DNA of 34,490 bases from JAWLCG01 sp041687295 (GTDB lineage Bacteria > Planctomycetota > Phycisphaerae > SM23-33 > FEN-1343), in NCBI GenBank assembly GCA_041687295.1, contig JAWLCG010000007.1, positions 1 to 34,490 on the forward strand, written 5' to 3'. The notes beneath the pieces were generated by a model. It was not told the origin of the DNA and did no database searches. It saw only the letters and a program-made list of their open reading frames with translations. Positions 28,100 through 34,490 of the stretch are shown in pieces. Numbering within the stretch: the stretch's first letter is position 1; every line of letters begins with the position of its first letter. The position numbers were made by a program, and so were the translations under genes.

Positions 28100-29360
28100 C
28101 CCAACCCGGAACCTGGAGGCCCAGGTCCAGGAGCTTCAGGCCCAGCTGGCCGAGGCCCAGGACGCCCTGGAGGCGATCCACCGGGGCCAGGTCGACGCGA
28201 TCATCGTCTCGGGCCCCGACGGCGAGAGGATCTTCTCGCTGACGGAGACCGCCAGCGTCTATCGCCGCGTAGTCGAGACGATGAGCGAGTCGGGACTGAC
28301 GGTCTCGCCCGAGGGCATCATCATCTTCTGCAATGACCGGTTCGCCAACCTGCTGGGCCTGCCGATGACCCGGATCGTGGCCCGGCCGCTGGCGGACTTC
28401 GTGGCCCCCTCGCACCGGCCAGCCCTGGCGCGACTGCTGCAGACGGCCCCGACCCGCCCGGCCTCGGCCCGGATCCTGCTGGAGGTGCCCCACCACCCGG
28501 GCCTGCCGATCCACTTCTGGGCCAATTACCTGCCCCCGCCGGACGGGCCGCTGGTGTGCCTGGTGGGCACCGACCTGAGCCAGCTGGAGATGGACCAGGA
28601 GACGATCCTCCAGCTCCAGGAGCAGCGCAGTGCCCTGCAGGAGAGCGAGAACCGCGCCCGCCAGACCGCCGAGGACCTCGCCCGCTCCAACCGCGACCTC
28701 GAGCAGTTCGCCTACGTCGCCAGCCACGACCTGCAGGAGCCCCTGCGGATGGTCAGCGGCTTCATGGACCTTCTCGAGGATCGCTACGCCGGGCAGCTCG
28801 ACGTGCGGGGCCGGGAGTACGTGCACTTCGCCCTTGAGGGCGCCCAGCGGGCCCAGCGGCTGGTGGCCGACCTGCTGCAGTACTCCCGCGCGGGCCGGGA
28901 CGAGCAACTCCAGACGACCGACGCCCAGGCCGCCCTGGCCGAGGCCCTGGCGAACCTGCGGACGGCGATCGACGAGACGGGGGCGACCGTAACGCACGAT
29001 CCGCTGCCGGTGGTGCAGGCCGACCCCACACGCCTGGTTCAACTGCTGCAGAACCTCATCGCCAATGCCATCAAGTTCCGTCGCGACGAGCCGCCGCGGG
29101 TCCACGTCGCCGCCAGTGCCCGCGATGGCCAATGGCTCTTTGCCGTGCAGGACAATGGCATCGGCATCCCGCCCGACCAGTACGAGCGCATCTTCCTGAT
29201 CTTCCAACGCCTCCACCTTCGGGAGACGTACCCGGGCACCGGCGTGGGCCTGGCGATCTGCAAGCGGATCGTCGAACGCCACGGCGGGCGGATCTGGGTG
29301 GAGTCGCAGCCGGGCCAGGGGACCACCTTCTACTTCACGCTGCACCGAGGTGAGGCATGA
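28083..29360 (+). CDS. Sensor histidine kinase with one PAS domain (cassette 2)
   Basis: The 425-residue cytoplasmic kinase has an N-terminal coiled coil (EAQVQELQAQLAEAQD), one PAS domain (about 55-165), a second coil, a dimerisation domain with H215 in ASHDLQEPLRMVSG, and a full ATPase domain. The ATPase domain has LLQNLIANAIKFR, DNGIGIPP and GTGVGLAICKRIVERHGG. It matches the first kinase from the coil onward but lacks its second PAS domain. ATG 28083 has GGGAAG at suitable spacing; ATG 28077 is possible. The gene overlaps the fourth kaiB at its start and the receiver gene at its end (ATGA), so the three are translationally coupled. Confidence 0.93.
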   Translation: MTRRSDPTRNLEAQVQELQAQLAEAQDALEAIHRGQVDAIIVSGPDGERIFSLTETASVYRRVVETMSESGLTVSPEGIIIFCNDRFANLLGLPMTRIVARPLADFVAPSHRPALARLLQTAPTRPASARILLEVPHHPGLPIHFWANYLPPPDGPLVCLVGTDLSQLEMDQETILQLQEQRSALQESENRARQTAEDLARSNRDLEQFAYVASHDLQEPLRMVSGFMDLLEDRYAGQLDVRGREYVHFALEGAQRAQRLVADLLQYSRAGRDEQLQTTDAQAALAEALANLRTAIDETGATVTHDPLPVVQADPTRLVQLLQNLIANAIKFRRDEPPRVHVAASARDGQWLFAVQDNGIGIPPDQYERIFLIFQRLHLRETYPGTGVGLAICKRIVERHGGRIWVESQPGQGTTFYFTLHRGEA

Positions 29361-29785
29361 GCGAGCCGCAACCCAGGAGCATTCTGCTGGTGGAGGATAA
29401 CCCCGGCGACGTGGTAATGACCCGCGAGGCGATGGGGCGGCTTGAGGTCCACGCCGAGCTGTACGTGGTGACCGATGGCGGCCAGGCGATCGACTACCTC
29501 AAGTCGGCCGCGGGCCAGCAGCCCGACCAGCTTCCGGACCTGGTGCTGCTGGACCTGAACCTGCCCGTCCGCACCGGCCGAGAAGTCCTGGCGGAGGTCA
29601 ACGCCGACCCCCGGCTGCACGGCCTGCTCGTGGCGATCCTGACCTCCTCGGCCCACGAGCAGGACGCCTGCCACCACTACCGCCCGGAGTACTGCCAGTA
29701 CTTCCAGAAGCCCCCGACGTTCCGCGAGTTGGTCGAGCGGATGCGGGACATCCTGAGGTTCTGGGCGACCCGGTCCGGACGGTGA
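29357..29785 (+). CDS. CheY-like single-domain response regulator (Rcp1 type)
   Basis: The 142-residue protein is one receiver domain with no output domain. It opens SILLVEDNPGDVVMTREAM, the acidic pocket typical of Rcp1-like receivers. The phospho-acceptor is D66 (LVLLDLNLP), the signalling Thr/Ser region is AILTSSAHEQD, and the conserved Lys is K118 (YFQKPPTF). It overlaps the second kinase by 4 nt, so it is the likely phosphate acceptor for one or both kinases. Without a DNA-binding domain it probably acts by protein contact or passes phosphate on. Confidence 0.93.
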   Translation: MSEPQPRSILLVEDNPGDVVMTREAMGRLEVHAELYVVTDGGQAIDYLKSAAGQQPDQLPDLVLLDLNLPVRTGREVLAEVNADPRLHGLLVAILTSSAHEQDACHHYRPEYCQYFQKPPTFRELVERMRDILRFWATRSGR

Positions 29786-29850
29786 CCGGCGGGCCCTGTG
29801 CGGTGTCCTCAACCCGCAGTCCGTGAATCCTCCCCACCTGCCCTTGTGGG

Positions 29851-30084
29851 ATGCCGAGGGCAGCGACTATCATGGATGCATCGGGCATCGGCATCGACCC
29901 GGCCCAGGCCCAGCGGATCTTCCTGACCTTCCAGCGCCTCCACACCCGCGAGCAGTACGAGGGCACGGGCATCGACCTGGCGATCTGCAAGAAAATCGTG
30001 GAACGTCACGGCGGCAGAATCTGGGTCGAGAGCACCCCCGGCGAGGGCTCGACGTTCTGCTTCACGCTGCCGGCGGCGCGCTAA
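29851..30084 (+). pseudogene. C-terminal stub of a third histidine kinase
   Basis: The 77-codon frame from 29851 has kinase similarity only after about residue 10: GIGIDPAQAQRIFLTFQRLH, then GTGIDLAICKKIVERHGGRI and WVESTPGEGSTFCFTLP. This is the G1-to-end part of an ATPase domain very like the two kinases upstream. The PAS, His and N-box parts are gone, and G2 has Asp for the usual Gly (GTGIDLAI). It is best read as the remains of a third cassette. Its stop lies a few bases from the decayed regulator fragment. Confidence 0.8.
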
Positions 30085-30090
30085 CCGTCG

Positions 30091-30414
30091 GCCGGCCTGG
30101 GCGGTGGCCTGCTGGTAGCCCGCCTGGCGCTGGTCGGCGTAGAGCCGCCCCGTCCTCCCCCAGAAGCCGAAGGGCTCGAAGCCCAGCCCCAGCAGGTACT
30201 CGCCGGCGAGGCGCCCGATGGCCAGGTTGTCCGCCCGCACGGTAGGCAGGCCCTGAGGGTCCGGCTCGAGCAGCACCACGGGCCGATCGAGCCGCTGCAG
30301 GTGCGGCAGGACCGACGCCGGCGTGTCGGCCGTCAGCACGCCGTCGACCTCGCCGAGGCTTTGGGCGTAAGCGGACGGCTGGCGGGCGTTGGTCAGGGGG
30401 CCAAGCGCAGCGGG
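30091..30414 (-). pseudogene. Fragment of a XylR/LacI-type regulator, ligand-binding domain
   Basis: On the minus strand the DNA reads SLGEVDGVLTADTP, RPVVLLEPDPQGLPTVRADN and LAIGRLAGEYLLGLGFEPFG, followed by FWGRTGRLYADQRQAGYQQA. This is the sugar-binding-protein-like domain of LacI/XylR-type regulators (VDGVL, VV-x-D-N, GFxxFxFxG, then RxxGF). There is no AraC- or LacI-type DNA-binding domain, and both ends are lost: one at the kinase stub, the other near the lpxB promoter. It is a two-sided truncation. Confidence 0.7.
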
Positions 30415-30440
30415 CGTCCCGGCCCCGGCCGCGCGGGGGG

Positions 30441-30469
30441 TTGACTTTGGGCTGGCAATGGCGGATCGT
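30441..30469 (+). promoter_or_regulatory. Promoter of lpxB (leaderless arrangement)
   Basis: TTGACT at 30441-30446 and GATCGT at 30464-30469 are 17 nt apart. The -10 ends 8 nt before ATG 30478, and no Shine-Dalgarno intervenes, so transcription likely starts at or within two bases of the start codon. Confidence 0.5.
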
Positions 30470-30477
30470 TTCGGCCC

Positions 30478-31629
30478 ATGAGCGAGAGGCATCCTACGAT
30501 CCTGCTGTCGGCGGCGGAGCGGAGCGGCGACACGCACGCGGCCAATCTGGTACGGGCCCTGCGCAGACGGGTGCCCGGAGCGCGGTTTATCGGCATCGGC
30601 GGCCAGGCCATGGCGGCGGCAGGCGTCGAGCTGCTGGCGGACACCGCCGCCCAGGCATCGATGGGCCTGGGGCCGGTGGGCAAGCTGGGCTACTATCGGC
30701 GGGTGCTGCGGCAGGTGGAGGGCGCCATCGACGAGGCAAAGCCCGACGTGGTGGTGCCGGTGGACTCGCCCGCGCTGAACTGGCACGTGGCGGCGGCGGC
30801 CAGGCGGCGGCACCGGCCGGTGCTGTACTACGTCTGTCCGCAGGTGTGGGCGTGGGCGCCGTGGCGGATCCGCAAGCTCCGCCGCAACGTCGACCACGTG
30901 GCCTGCCTGCTGCCCTTCGAGCCGGACTACCTCCGCCAGCGGGGCGTGCCGGCCACCTTCGTGGGCCATCCGCTGCTGGACCACGTGCCGCCGCGGCCCG
31001 ACACGCCGCCCGAGCCCCCCGCCGACGGCGCCTGGCGGGTGGTCCTGCTGCCCGGCAGCCGGCAGGCGGAGATCGAGCGTCACGCAGCCGGCTTTGCCGA
31101 GGCGGCCCGGCGGATCCGTCAGCAGTACCCTAACGCCCGCTGCAGCTTCGCCCCGACCGACGAGCGGTCGGCCGAGCACATCCGCCGACTCGCCGGCCAG
31201 GAGTTCCCCATCGTCATCGGCCAGGCCCACGCGGAGATGGCGGCCAGCCACCTCGCCCTGGCCGTCTCGGGCACCGTGACGCTGGAGACCGCCTACTTCG
31301 GCCTGCCGATGGTGGTGGTTTACAGGACGGGTCGGCTGGCCTGGGCCCTGGCCCGCACCTTCCTGTTGCGGACGCCCTATCTGTCGCTGGTGAACATCCT
31401 GGCCGGGCGCGAGCTGGTGCCCGAGCTGATGCCCTGGCACGGCGACCCGTCCGCCATCGCCGCCGCCGCGTTGGGCCTGCTGGCCGACCCGGCCGGCCTG
31501 GCCCGGCTGCGGGCCGATCTGATCGCCCTGACCGACCCGCTGAAGGACCCCCAGGGCCGACCGCCCAGCGAGGCCGTCGCCGAACTGGTCCTGGCCACCC
31601 TCGGCCAAGGGCCCGCAGGCCCGCTATAA
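30478..31629 (+). CDS. lpxB: Lipid-A-disaccharide synthase
   Basis: LpxB (GT19) joins UDP-diacylglucosamine and lipid X to give the lipid A disaccharide at the inner membrane. The 383-residue length is normal. Family stretches are ILLSAAERSGDTHAANLVRAL (normally AGExSGD, so Glu is shifted within AAERSGD), RFIGIGGQAMAAAG, VPVDSPALNW, YYVCPQVWAWAPWRIRKL, FVGHPLLD, LLPGSRQAEIE and the donor site LAVSGTVTLETAYFGLPMVV. It stands alone, without lpxA, C or D. With the GT9 and MsbA-like genes it implies a lipid A-based outer membrane. Confidence 0.95.
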   Translation: MSERHPTILLSAAERSGDTHAANLVRALRRRVPGARFIGIGGQAMAAAGVELLADTAAQASMGLGPVGKLGYYRRVLRQVEGAIDEAKPDVVVPVDSPALNWHVAAAARRRHRPVLYYVCPQVWAWAPWRIRKLRRNVDHVACLLPFEPDYLRQRGVPATFVGHPLLDHVPPRPDTPPEPPADGAWRVVLLPGSRQAEIERHAAGFAEAARRIRQQYPNARCSFAPTDERSAEHIRRLAGQEFPIVIGQAHAEMAASHLALAVSGTVTLETAYFGLPMVVVYRTGRLAWALARTFLLRTPYLSLVNILAGRELVPELMPWHGDPSAIAAAALGLLADPAGLARLRADLIALTDPLKDPQGRPPSEAVAELVLATLGQGPAGPL

Positions 31630-31663
31630 TGCCACAGAACCGCCCGGCGGCGCGGATCAGGCG

Positions 31664-31691
31664 TTGACATTCGGCCCGATTTGCGTATCCT
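31664..31691 (+). promoter_or_regulatory. Promoter of tRNA-Glu
   Basis: A consensus TTGACA at 31664-31669 and TATCCT at 31686-31691 are 16 nt apart, placing the start about 45 nt before the mature tRNA. The spacing and -10 sequence match the scpB promoter, which helps define this organism's housekeeping promoter. Confidence 0.75.
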
Positions 31692-31741
31692 GGCGACTCT
31701 TCGGCCTATCCCCCGGCACCAGTCCGGGTGGGCGCCCAACC

Positions 31742-31814
31742 GGCCCCATCGTCTAGTGGCCTAGGACACCGGGTTTTCATCCCGGCAACACGGGTTCGAA
31801 CCCCGTTGGGGTCA
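31742..31814 (+). tRNA. tRNA-Glu (anticodon TTC)
   Basis: The 73-nt cloverleaf folds fully. The acceptor GGCCCCA pairs with TGGGGTC (one G-T). The D-arm region is GTCTAGTGGCCTAGGAC. The anticodon stem CCGGG/CCCGG holds the loop TTTTCAT with TTC at 34-36, and the T-arm ACGGG-TTCGAAC-CCCGT is canonical. The discriminator is A, and CCA is not encoded. Confidence 0.96.
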
Positions 31815-31832
31815 GTGCCGCTTTGCGGCACT
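31814..31832 (+). terminator. Hairpin directly after tRNA-Glu
   Basis: AGTGCCGC at 31814-31821 pairs perfectly with GCGGCACT at 31825-31832 around TTT. The stem begins with the tRNA discriminator base. No T-run follows, so it may be a terminator or a 3' processing signal. Confidence 0.55.
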
Positions 31833-31833
31833 A

Positions 31834-31954
31834 GAGCAGGAGAGCAGGAGACAGTAGAGCAGTAGACAAGAGGCTGACGCCGCCATCGGGACCCCGGTCT
31901 CCTGGCACGCCCAGCCGCTCTCCTGCGGTCTCCTGCTCTCCTGTTCTACTGATC
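31834..31954. repeat. Octamer array with inverted counterpart, locus 3 (GAGCAGGA type)
   Basis: The left arm has 8-nt units GAGCAGGA (twice), GACAGTAG, AGCAGTAG and ACAAGAGG from 31834 to 31873. The right arm has CCGCTCTC, CTGCGGTC, TCCTGCTC, TCCTGTTC and TACTGATC from 31915 to 31954. These are imperfect inverted copies about 40 nt apart. The structure follows tRNA-Glu directly and has the same unit length and design as those at 10212 and 14974. Confidence 0.85.
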
Positions 31955-32011
31955 TGAAGCCGCCCCCACCGCCCACAACCCCCTCGACGACGATCCCGCG
32001 TCCCTGAACCG

Positions 32012-32043
32012 TATGGAGTGCGGCGGCAACGACGCCGCTTTGG
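32012..32043. repeat. TATGGAG palindrome, copy 4
   Basis: TATGGAGTGCGGCG at 32012-32025 and CGCCGCTTTGG at 32033-32043 are half-sites of the family at 1519 and 13751, with the same 7-nt spacer. It lies 63 nt before the last gene. Confidence 0.8.
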
Positions 32044-32092
32044 ATCGGAAGCACCCCTGATTTCCGCCTCGGGCCCGCCCGGGGCCATCTGC

Positions 32093-32098
32093 TACAAT
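32093..32098 (+). promoter_or_regulatory. Probable -10 box of the last gene (leaderless arrangement)
   Basis: TACAAT ends 7 nt before ATG 32106 with no Shine-Dalgarno between. The same hexamer serves the ABC exporter gene. No -35 match is visible at 16-18 nt. Confidence 0.4.
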
Positions 32099-32105
32099 CC
32101 CGGCC

Positions 32106-34373
32106 ATGACACAGACACGCACAGGGCGCGTCTCGACCCCTATGGAGGCCCCGGCTGCGCGGGGGCGGGGGCGGCGGCGGGTGCTGGGGGTTCTGGCGGT
32201 GGGGCTGGCGGGGCTGTTCGTGCTGGCGCTGGCGTATCGGCCGATGTCGAGCGTGGATCTGGGCTACCACCTGCTCTACGGGCAGGTAACGCTGGAGACG
32301 GGCGAGGTCGTCGACGATGCCCGCTTCATCACACCGCCGCCGACGCCTGCCGCCGACCCAGCCGACCTGCCGCCGGGGGCGTGGTGGGATGACCAGGGGC
32401 GGTTCCGCTTCCCCAACGCGAACTGGCTCAGTCAGCTGGCGCTGGCGGCGACGTACCGCGCGGGCGGCTGGGGCGGACTGGTGGCCCTGCAGGTGCTGCT
32501 GGTGGCGGTGGTGCTGGCGGCGCAGGCGGGCATCGTGCGCCGGCTGGGGCTGGCCTGGGGCTGGCTGGGGCCGATCTGGCTGGCGACGGGGCTGTTGGCG
32601 TACGAGCGGTTCCCCCTTCGGCCCGAGAGCTTCGGCTACGCCTGCCTGATGGTGCAGCTCTGGCTGCTGACGGGCCCGCTGTCCTGGCGGCGGGTGGCGG
32701 GGGCGCTGTCCGTTCAGCTGCTGGCGGCGAACTTCCACAGCTATTGGCTGCTGGGCGTGGGGCTGGGGCTGGCCCTGCTGGGCGACGCGGCCCTGCGGGC
32801 CCTGTGGTCGCGGGCGGTCGTGGGGGCTCGACAGCTCGAGCCGGCCCTGCGGCGGCGGCTGGTGCAGACCGGCGTGCTGGCAGTGGGCCTGGTGGCGGTG
32901 GCAGCCCTGCACCCAGCCGGTGTGCGCAACGTCGTGCTGCCCGTCCAGACGCTCTCGTTCATGCGGGCGAACGCCATCGCCGGCACCAGCGGCATCGAGG
33001 CCGCCCAGCAGTGGCAGCAGGACCGCATGCACCCCTGGGCCCTGATCGGCGAGTTCTACCGCCCACTGGCCCGGGGCATTACCGACCCCCGCCCCGGGCG
33101 GACGCTGGTTGCCCTGCTGGCGCTGGGGCCTTTGGGGGCGGTGGTGCTCGCCTGGCGGCGGCAGTGGTGGGCGGTGGCGCTGCTGGGGGCCTTCCTGGCC
33201 ATCAGCCTGTCGATGCGGCGGAACATGGCCGTGACGGGCATGGTGCTCTGGCCGATGGTAGCCTGGGCGGCGGCGGAGGTCGCCCGTGCCCTTCGCCGCC
33301 GCGACGCCGGGCCGACGACGGGCCAGGTGCTGCGTCAGATGGCCCTGGCCGGGCTGGCCGCGACGGCCCTGCTGGCGGCGTGGTGGACCATCGGCGTGGT
33401 GAGCAACCGCTTCTACGTCTCGACCGACCGCAGCTGGCGGTTCGGCTCGGGCGTCTCGCAGCTGGACCTGCCGGTGGGGCCGGCCGCGTTCCTCGACGCG
33501 AACCTCGAGCCCCAGCCGCTCTTCGTCGACCAGGCGACCAGCTCCAGCATCGCCTTTTTCGCCCGCAGTGCCCGCGGCGTGCCGCTGCTGACCAACACCT
33601 GGGCCACGCCCGTCAGTCGCATGCGAGAGGTGATCGCCATCACCAGCGGCAAGGCCCCGCTGGACCCCACCGCCCGGCAGTGGGGCATGGACGTGGTGGT
33701 GTTGAAGGTGGCCGCCCCGACCCGCCCGCTGGCGCAGACGCTGGTGGCCTCGCCGGACTGGGCCCTGGTGTACGCCGAGACGTGGTATGCCGTCTTCGCC
33801 CGCCGAACCGACGCCAACGCGGCCCTCATCGCCGGCCACGAGCTCACGAGCGAGCGGTTCGACCTGGACGTCTTCCTGGCCGACTGCCGCAGCCGAGACC
33901 CGGTGGAGGTCGCCGGCCTGCGGGCCGGGGCGAGCCTGCTGCACGGGCTGGGCTGGCTGGAGCTGGCCGAGCCGGCCTGGCGGACCTGTCTGGCCCATCG
34001 CGACGACTGGCCCGGGCCCTGGCTGAACCTGGGCCTCTGCCGCGTCACCGACGGCGAGGGCCGCCTCGCCGCCGGCGACCCGACCGGCGAGCAGGCCGTC
34101 CGCCAGGCCGAGGAGCACTTCCTCCACGCCCTGCAGCGGCAGGAGGACTACGCCCAGGCGTGGCTGAACCTGGGCAACCTCCGCCTAAACCGCGCCGTTC
34201 GCGGCCTGACGGCCCGGGGCCCGCGCGACCCGGCCGCTCTGGCGGACCTGGCCTCGGCCGAGCAGTGCCTCAGCCGGGCGCTGGAGATCCTGCCCGAGCT
34301 GGACCAGGCCCGCCAGCTCCGCGACCTCGCCCGCCGGCAGATGCAGGTCACCCCCCCGCCGGGCCCTCGCTAG
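32106..34373 (+). CDS. Multi-pass membrane protein, GT-C glycosyltransferase-like, with TPR-like C-terminus
   Basis: The 755-residue protein has a short basic N-terminus and about ten membrane helices over residues 25-430. Early motifs, SSVDLGYHLLYGQ (near 49-61) followed by NANWLSQLALA (near 105), recall the first-loop Asp and W-x-S/Q region of GT-C transferases that use lipid-linked sugars. A soluble domain (about 440-590) follows. The last about 130 residues hold TPR-like repeats, visible as WPGPWLNLGLCRVT and YAQAWLNLGNLRLN. Proteins of this type occur in planctomycetes as putative oligosaccharyl or glycan transferases or complex-assembly factors; no function can be set. No other gene follows before the end. 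Confidence 0.75.
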   Translation: MTQTRTGRVSTPMEAPAARGRGRRRVLGVLAVGLAGLFVLALAYRPMSSVDLGYHLLYGQVTLETGEVVDDARFITPPPTPAADPADLPPGAWWDDQGRFRFPNANWLSQLALAATYRAGGWGGLVALQVLLVAVVLAAQAGIVRRLGLAWGWLGPIWLATGLLAYERFPLRPESFGYACLMVQLWLLTGPLSWRRVAGALSVQLLAANFHSYWLLGVGLGLALLGDAALRALWSRAVVGARQLEPALRRRLVQTGVLAVGLVAVAALHPAGVRNVVLPVQTLSFMRANAIAGTSGIEAAQQWQQDRMHPWALIGEFYRPLARGITDPRPGRTLVALLALGPLGAVVLAWRRQWWAVALLGAFLAISLSMRRNMAVTGMVLWPMVAWAAAEVARALRRRDAGPTTGQVLRQMALAGLAATALLAAWWTIGVVSNRFYVSTDRSWRFGSGVSQLDLPVGPAAFLDANLEPQPLFVDQATSSSIAFFARSARGVPLLTNTWATPVSRMREVIAITSGKAPLDPTARQWGMDVVVLKVAAPTRPLAQTLVASPDWALVYAETWYAVFARRTDANAALIAGHELTSERFDLDVFLADCRSRDPVEVAGLRAGASLLHGLGWLELAEPAWRTCLAHRDDWPGPWLNLGLCRVTDGEGRLAAGDPTGEQAVRQAEEHFLHALQRQEDYAQAWLNLGNLRLNRAVRGLTARGPRDPAALADLASAEQCLSRALEILPELDQARQLRDLARRQMQVTPPPGPR

Positions 34374-34419
34374 ACCATTGGCCTACCGAATCTGCGGGCA
34401 ACCTTGGCCCGGGCAAAGG

Positions 34420-34450
34420 TGGGGCTTCGCTTCGCTGCGCCCCAGCCTAC
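34420..34450. repeat. GTAGG-type hairpin at the window end
   Basis: TGGGGC at 34420-34425 pairs with GCCCCA at 34439-34444, with TTCGCTTCGCT in the loop and CCTAC following at 34446-34450. On the minus strand it reads GTAGGCTGGGGCGCAGCGAA, related to the hairpin at 5304-5335. The remaining bases to 34490 hold nothing I can name. Confidence 0.65.
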
Positions 34451-34490
34451 GAGGACGGCCCGCGCGGGAGGCGGGGGCGCCGCGTAAGCG

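Noticed and set aside
29809..31608. One long minus-strand gene across lpxB and the regulator fragment
   Set aside because: Only the part at 30091-30414 has real regulator similarity. The rest is a shadow of lpxB, and the join to the RR side is nonsense.
31812..34127. Long minus-strand open frame of about 770 codons opposite the last gene
   Set aside because: It is a shadow of the plus-strand membrane protein, caused by high GC in third positions. It has Gln/Arg/Pro-rich low-complexity content and no motifs.

Overview
This 34.5 kb window is a very GC-rich scaffold containing one run of ten Ns at 17597-17606. It looks like a metagenome-assembled member of the Planctomycetota, possibly Phycisphaerae-like. 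That reading is an inference from the gene style (long secreted beta-rich proteins, ThiE with an extra N-terminal domain, lipid A genes without a cluster, XylR-type regulator debris) and from intergenic DNA packed with palindromes. No rRNA gene is present; the only RNA gene is a tRNA-Glu(TTC).

Layout: 1-8.4 kb holds a lipoprotein whose signal-peptide end appears inverted at the scaffold edge, an RnfC/RnfD-like electron-transport pair, scpB, and a large secreted protein. 8.4-15.4 kb holds lysS, a LolC/E-type permease with its LolD-type ATPase, an aldo/keto reductase, a ThiE fusion and a cysteine-free thioredoxin-fold protein. 15.7-22.3 kb is a minus-strand block: an MsbA-like ABC exporter, a GT9 glycosyltransferase, a small membrane protein, a double PRC-barrel protein and an FAD oxidoreductase. 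22.5-23.1 kb is a graveyard with a frameshifted small ORF and an hsdR helicase fragment.

The most interesting block is 23.3-30.1 kb: kaiC, then kaiB-kaiB-histidine kinase, a second kaiB-kaiB-histidine kinase, a CheY-like receiver, and the C-terminal stub of a third kinase. The two three-gene cassettes are clearly duplicates, and each pairs a canonical KaiB with a divergent one. No kaiA is visible. I read this as a KaiC-centred timing or signalling operon whose KaiB-kinase output arm has been amplified. It ends in a scar where the kinase stub meets a decayed XylR/LacI-type regulator fragment. lpxB, tRNA-Glu and a large membrane protein with a repeat-rich tail close the window.

Intergenic DNA is unusual. 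Three loci directly downstream of gene 3' ends (lysS, the thioredoxin-like gene, tRNA-Glu) carry imperfect 8-nt tandem repeats facing an inverted array of the same octamer. Unit length and architecture are shared, but the octamer differs at each locus. There is also a TATGGAG-type palindrome family, several GTAGG-bounded hairpins and an array of about seven hairpins at 20.6-20.8 kb. Several genes have a -10 box 6-10 nt before the ATG and no Shine-Dalgarno, which suggests leaderless transcripts.
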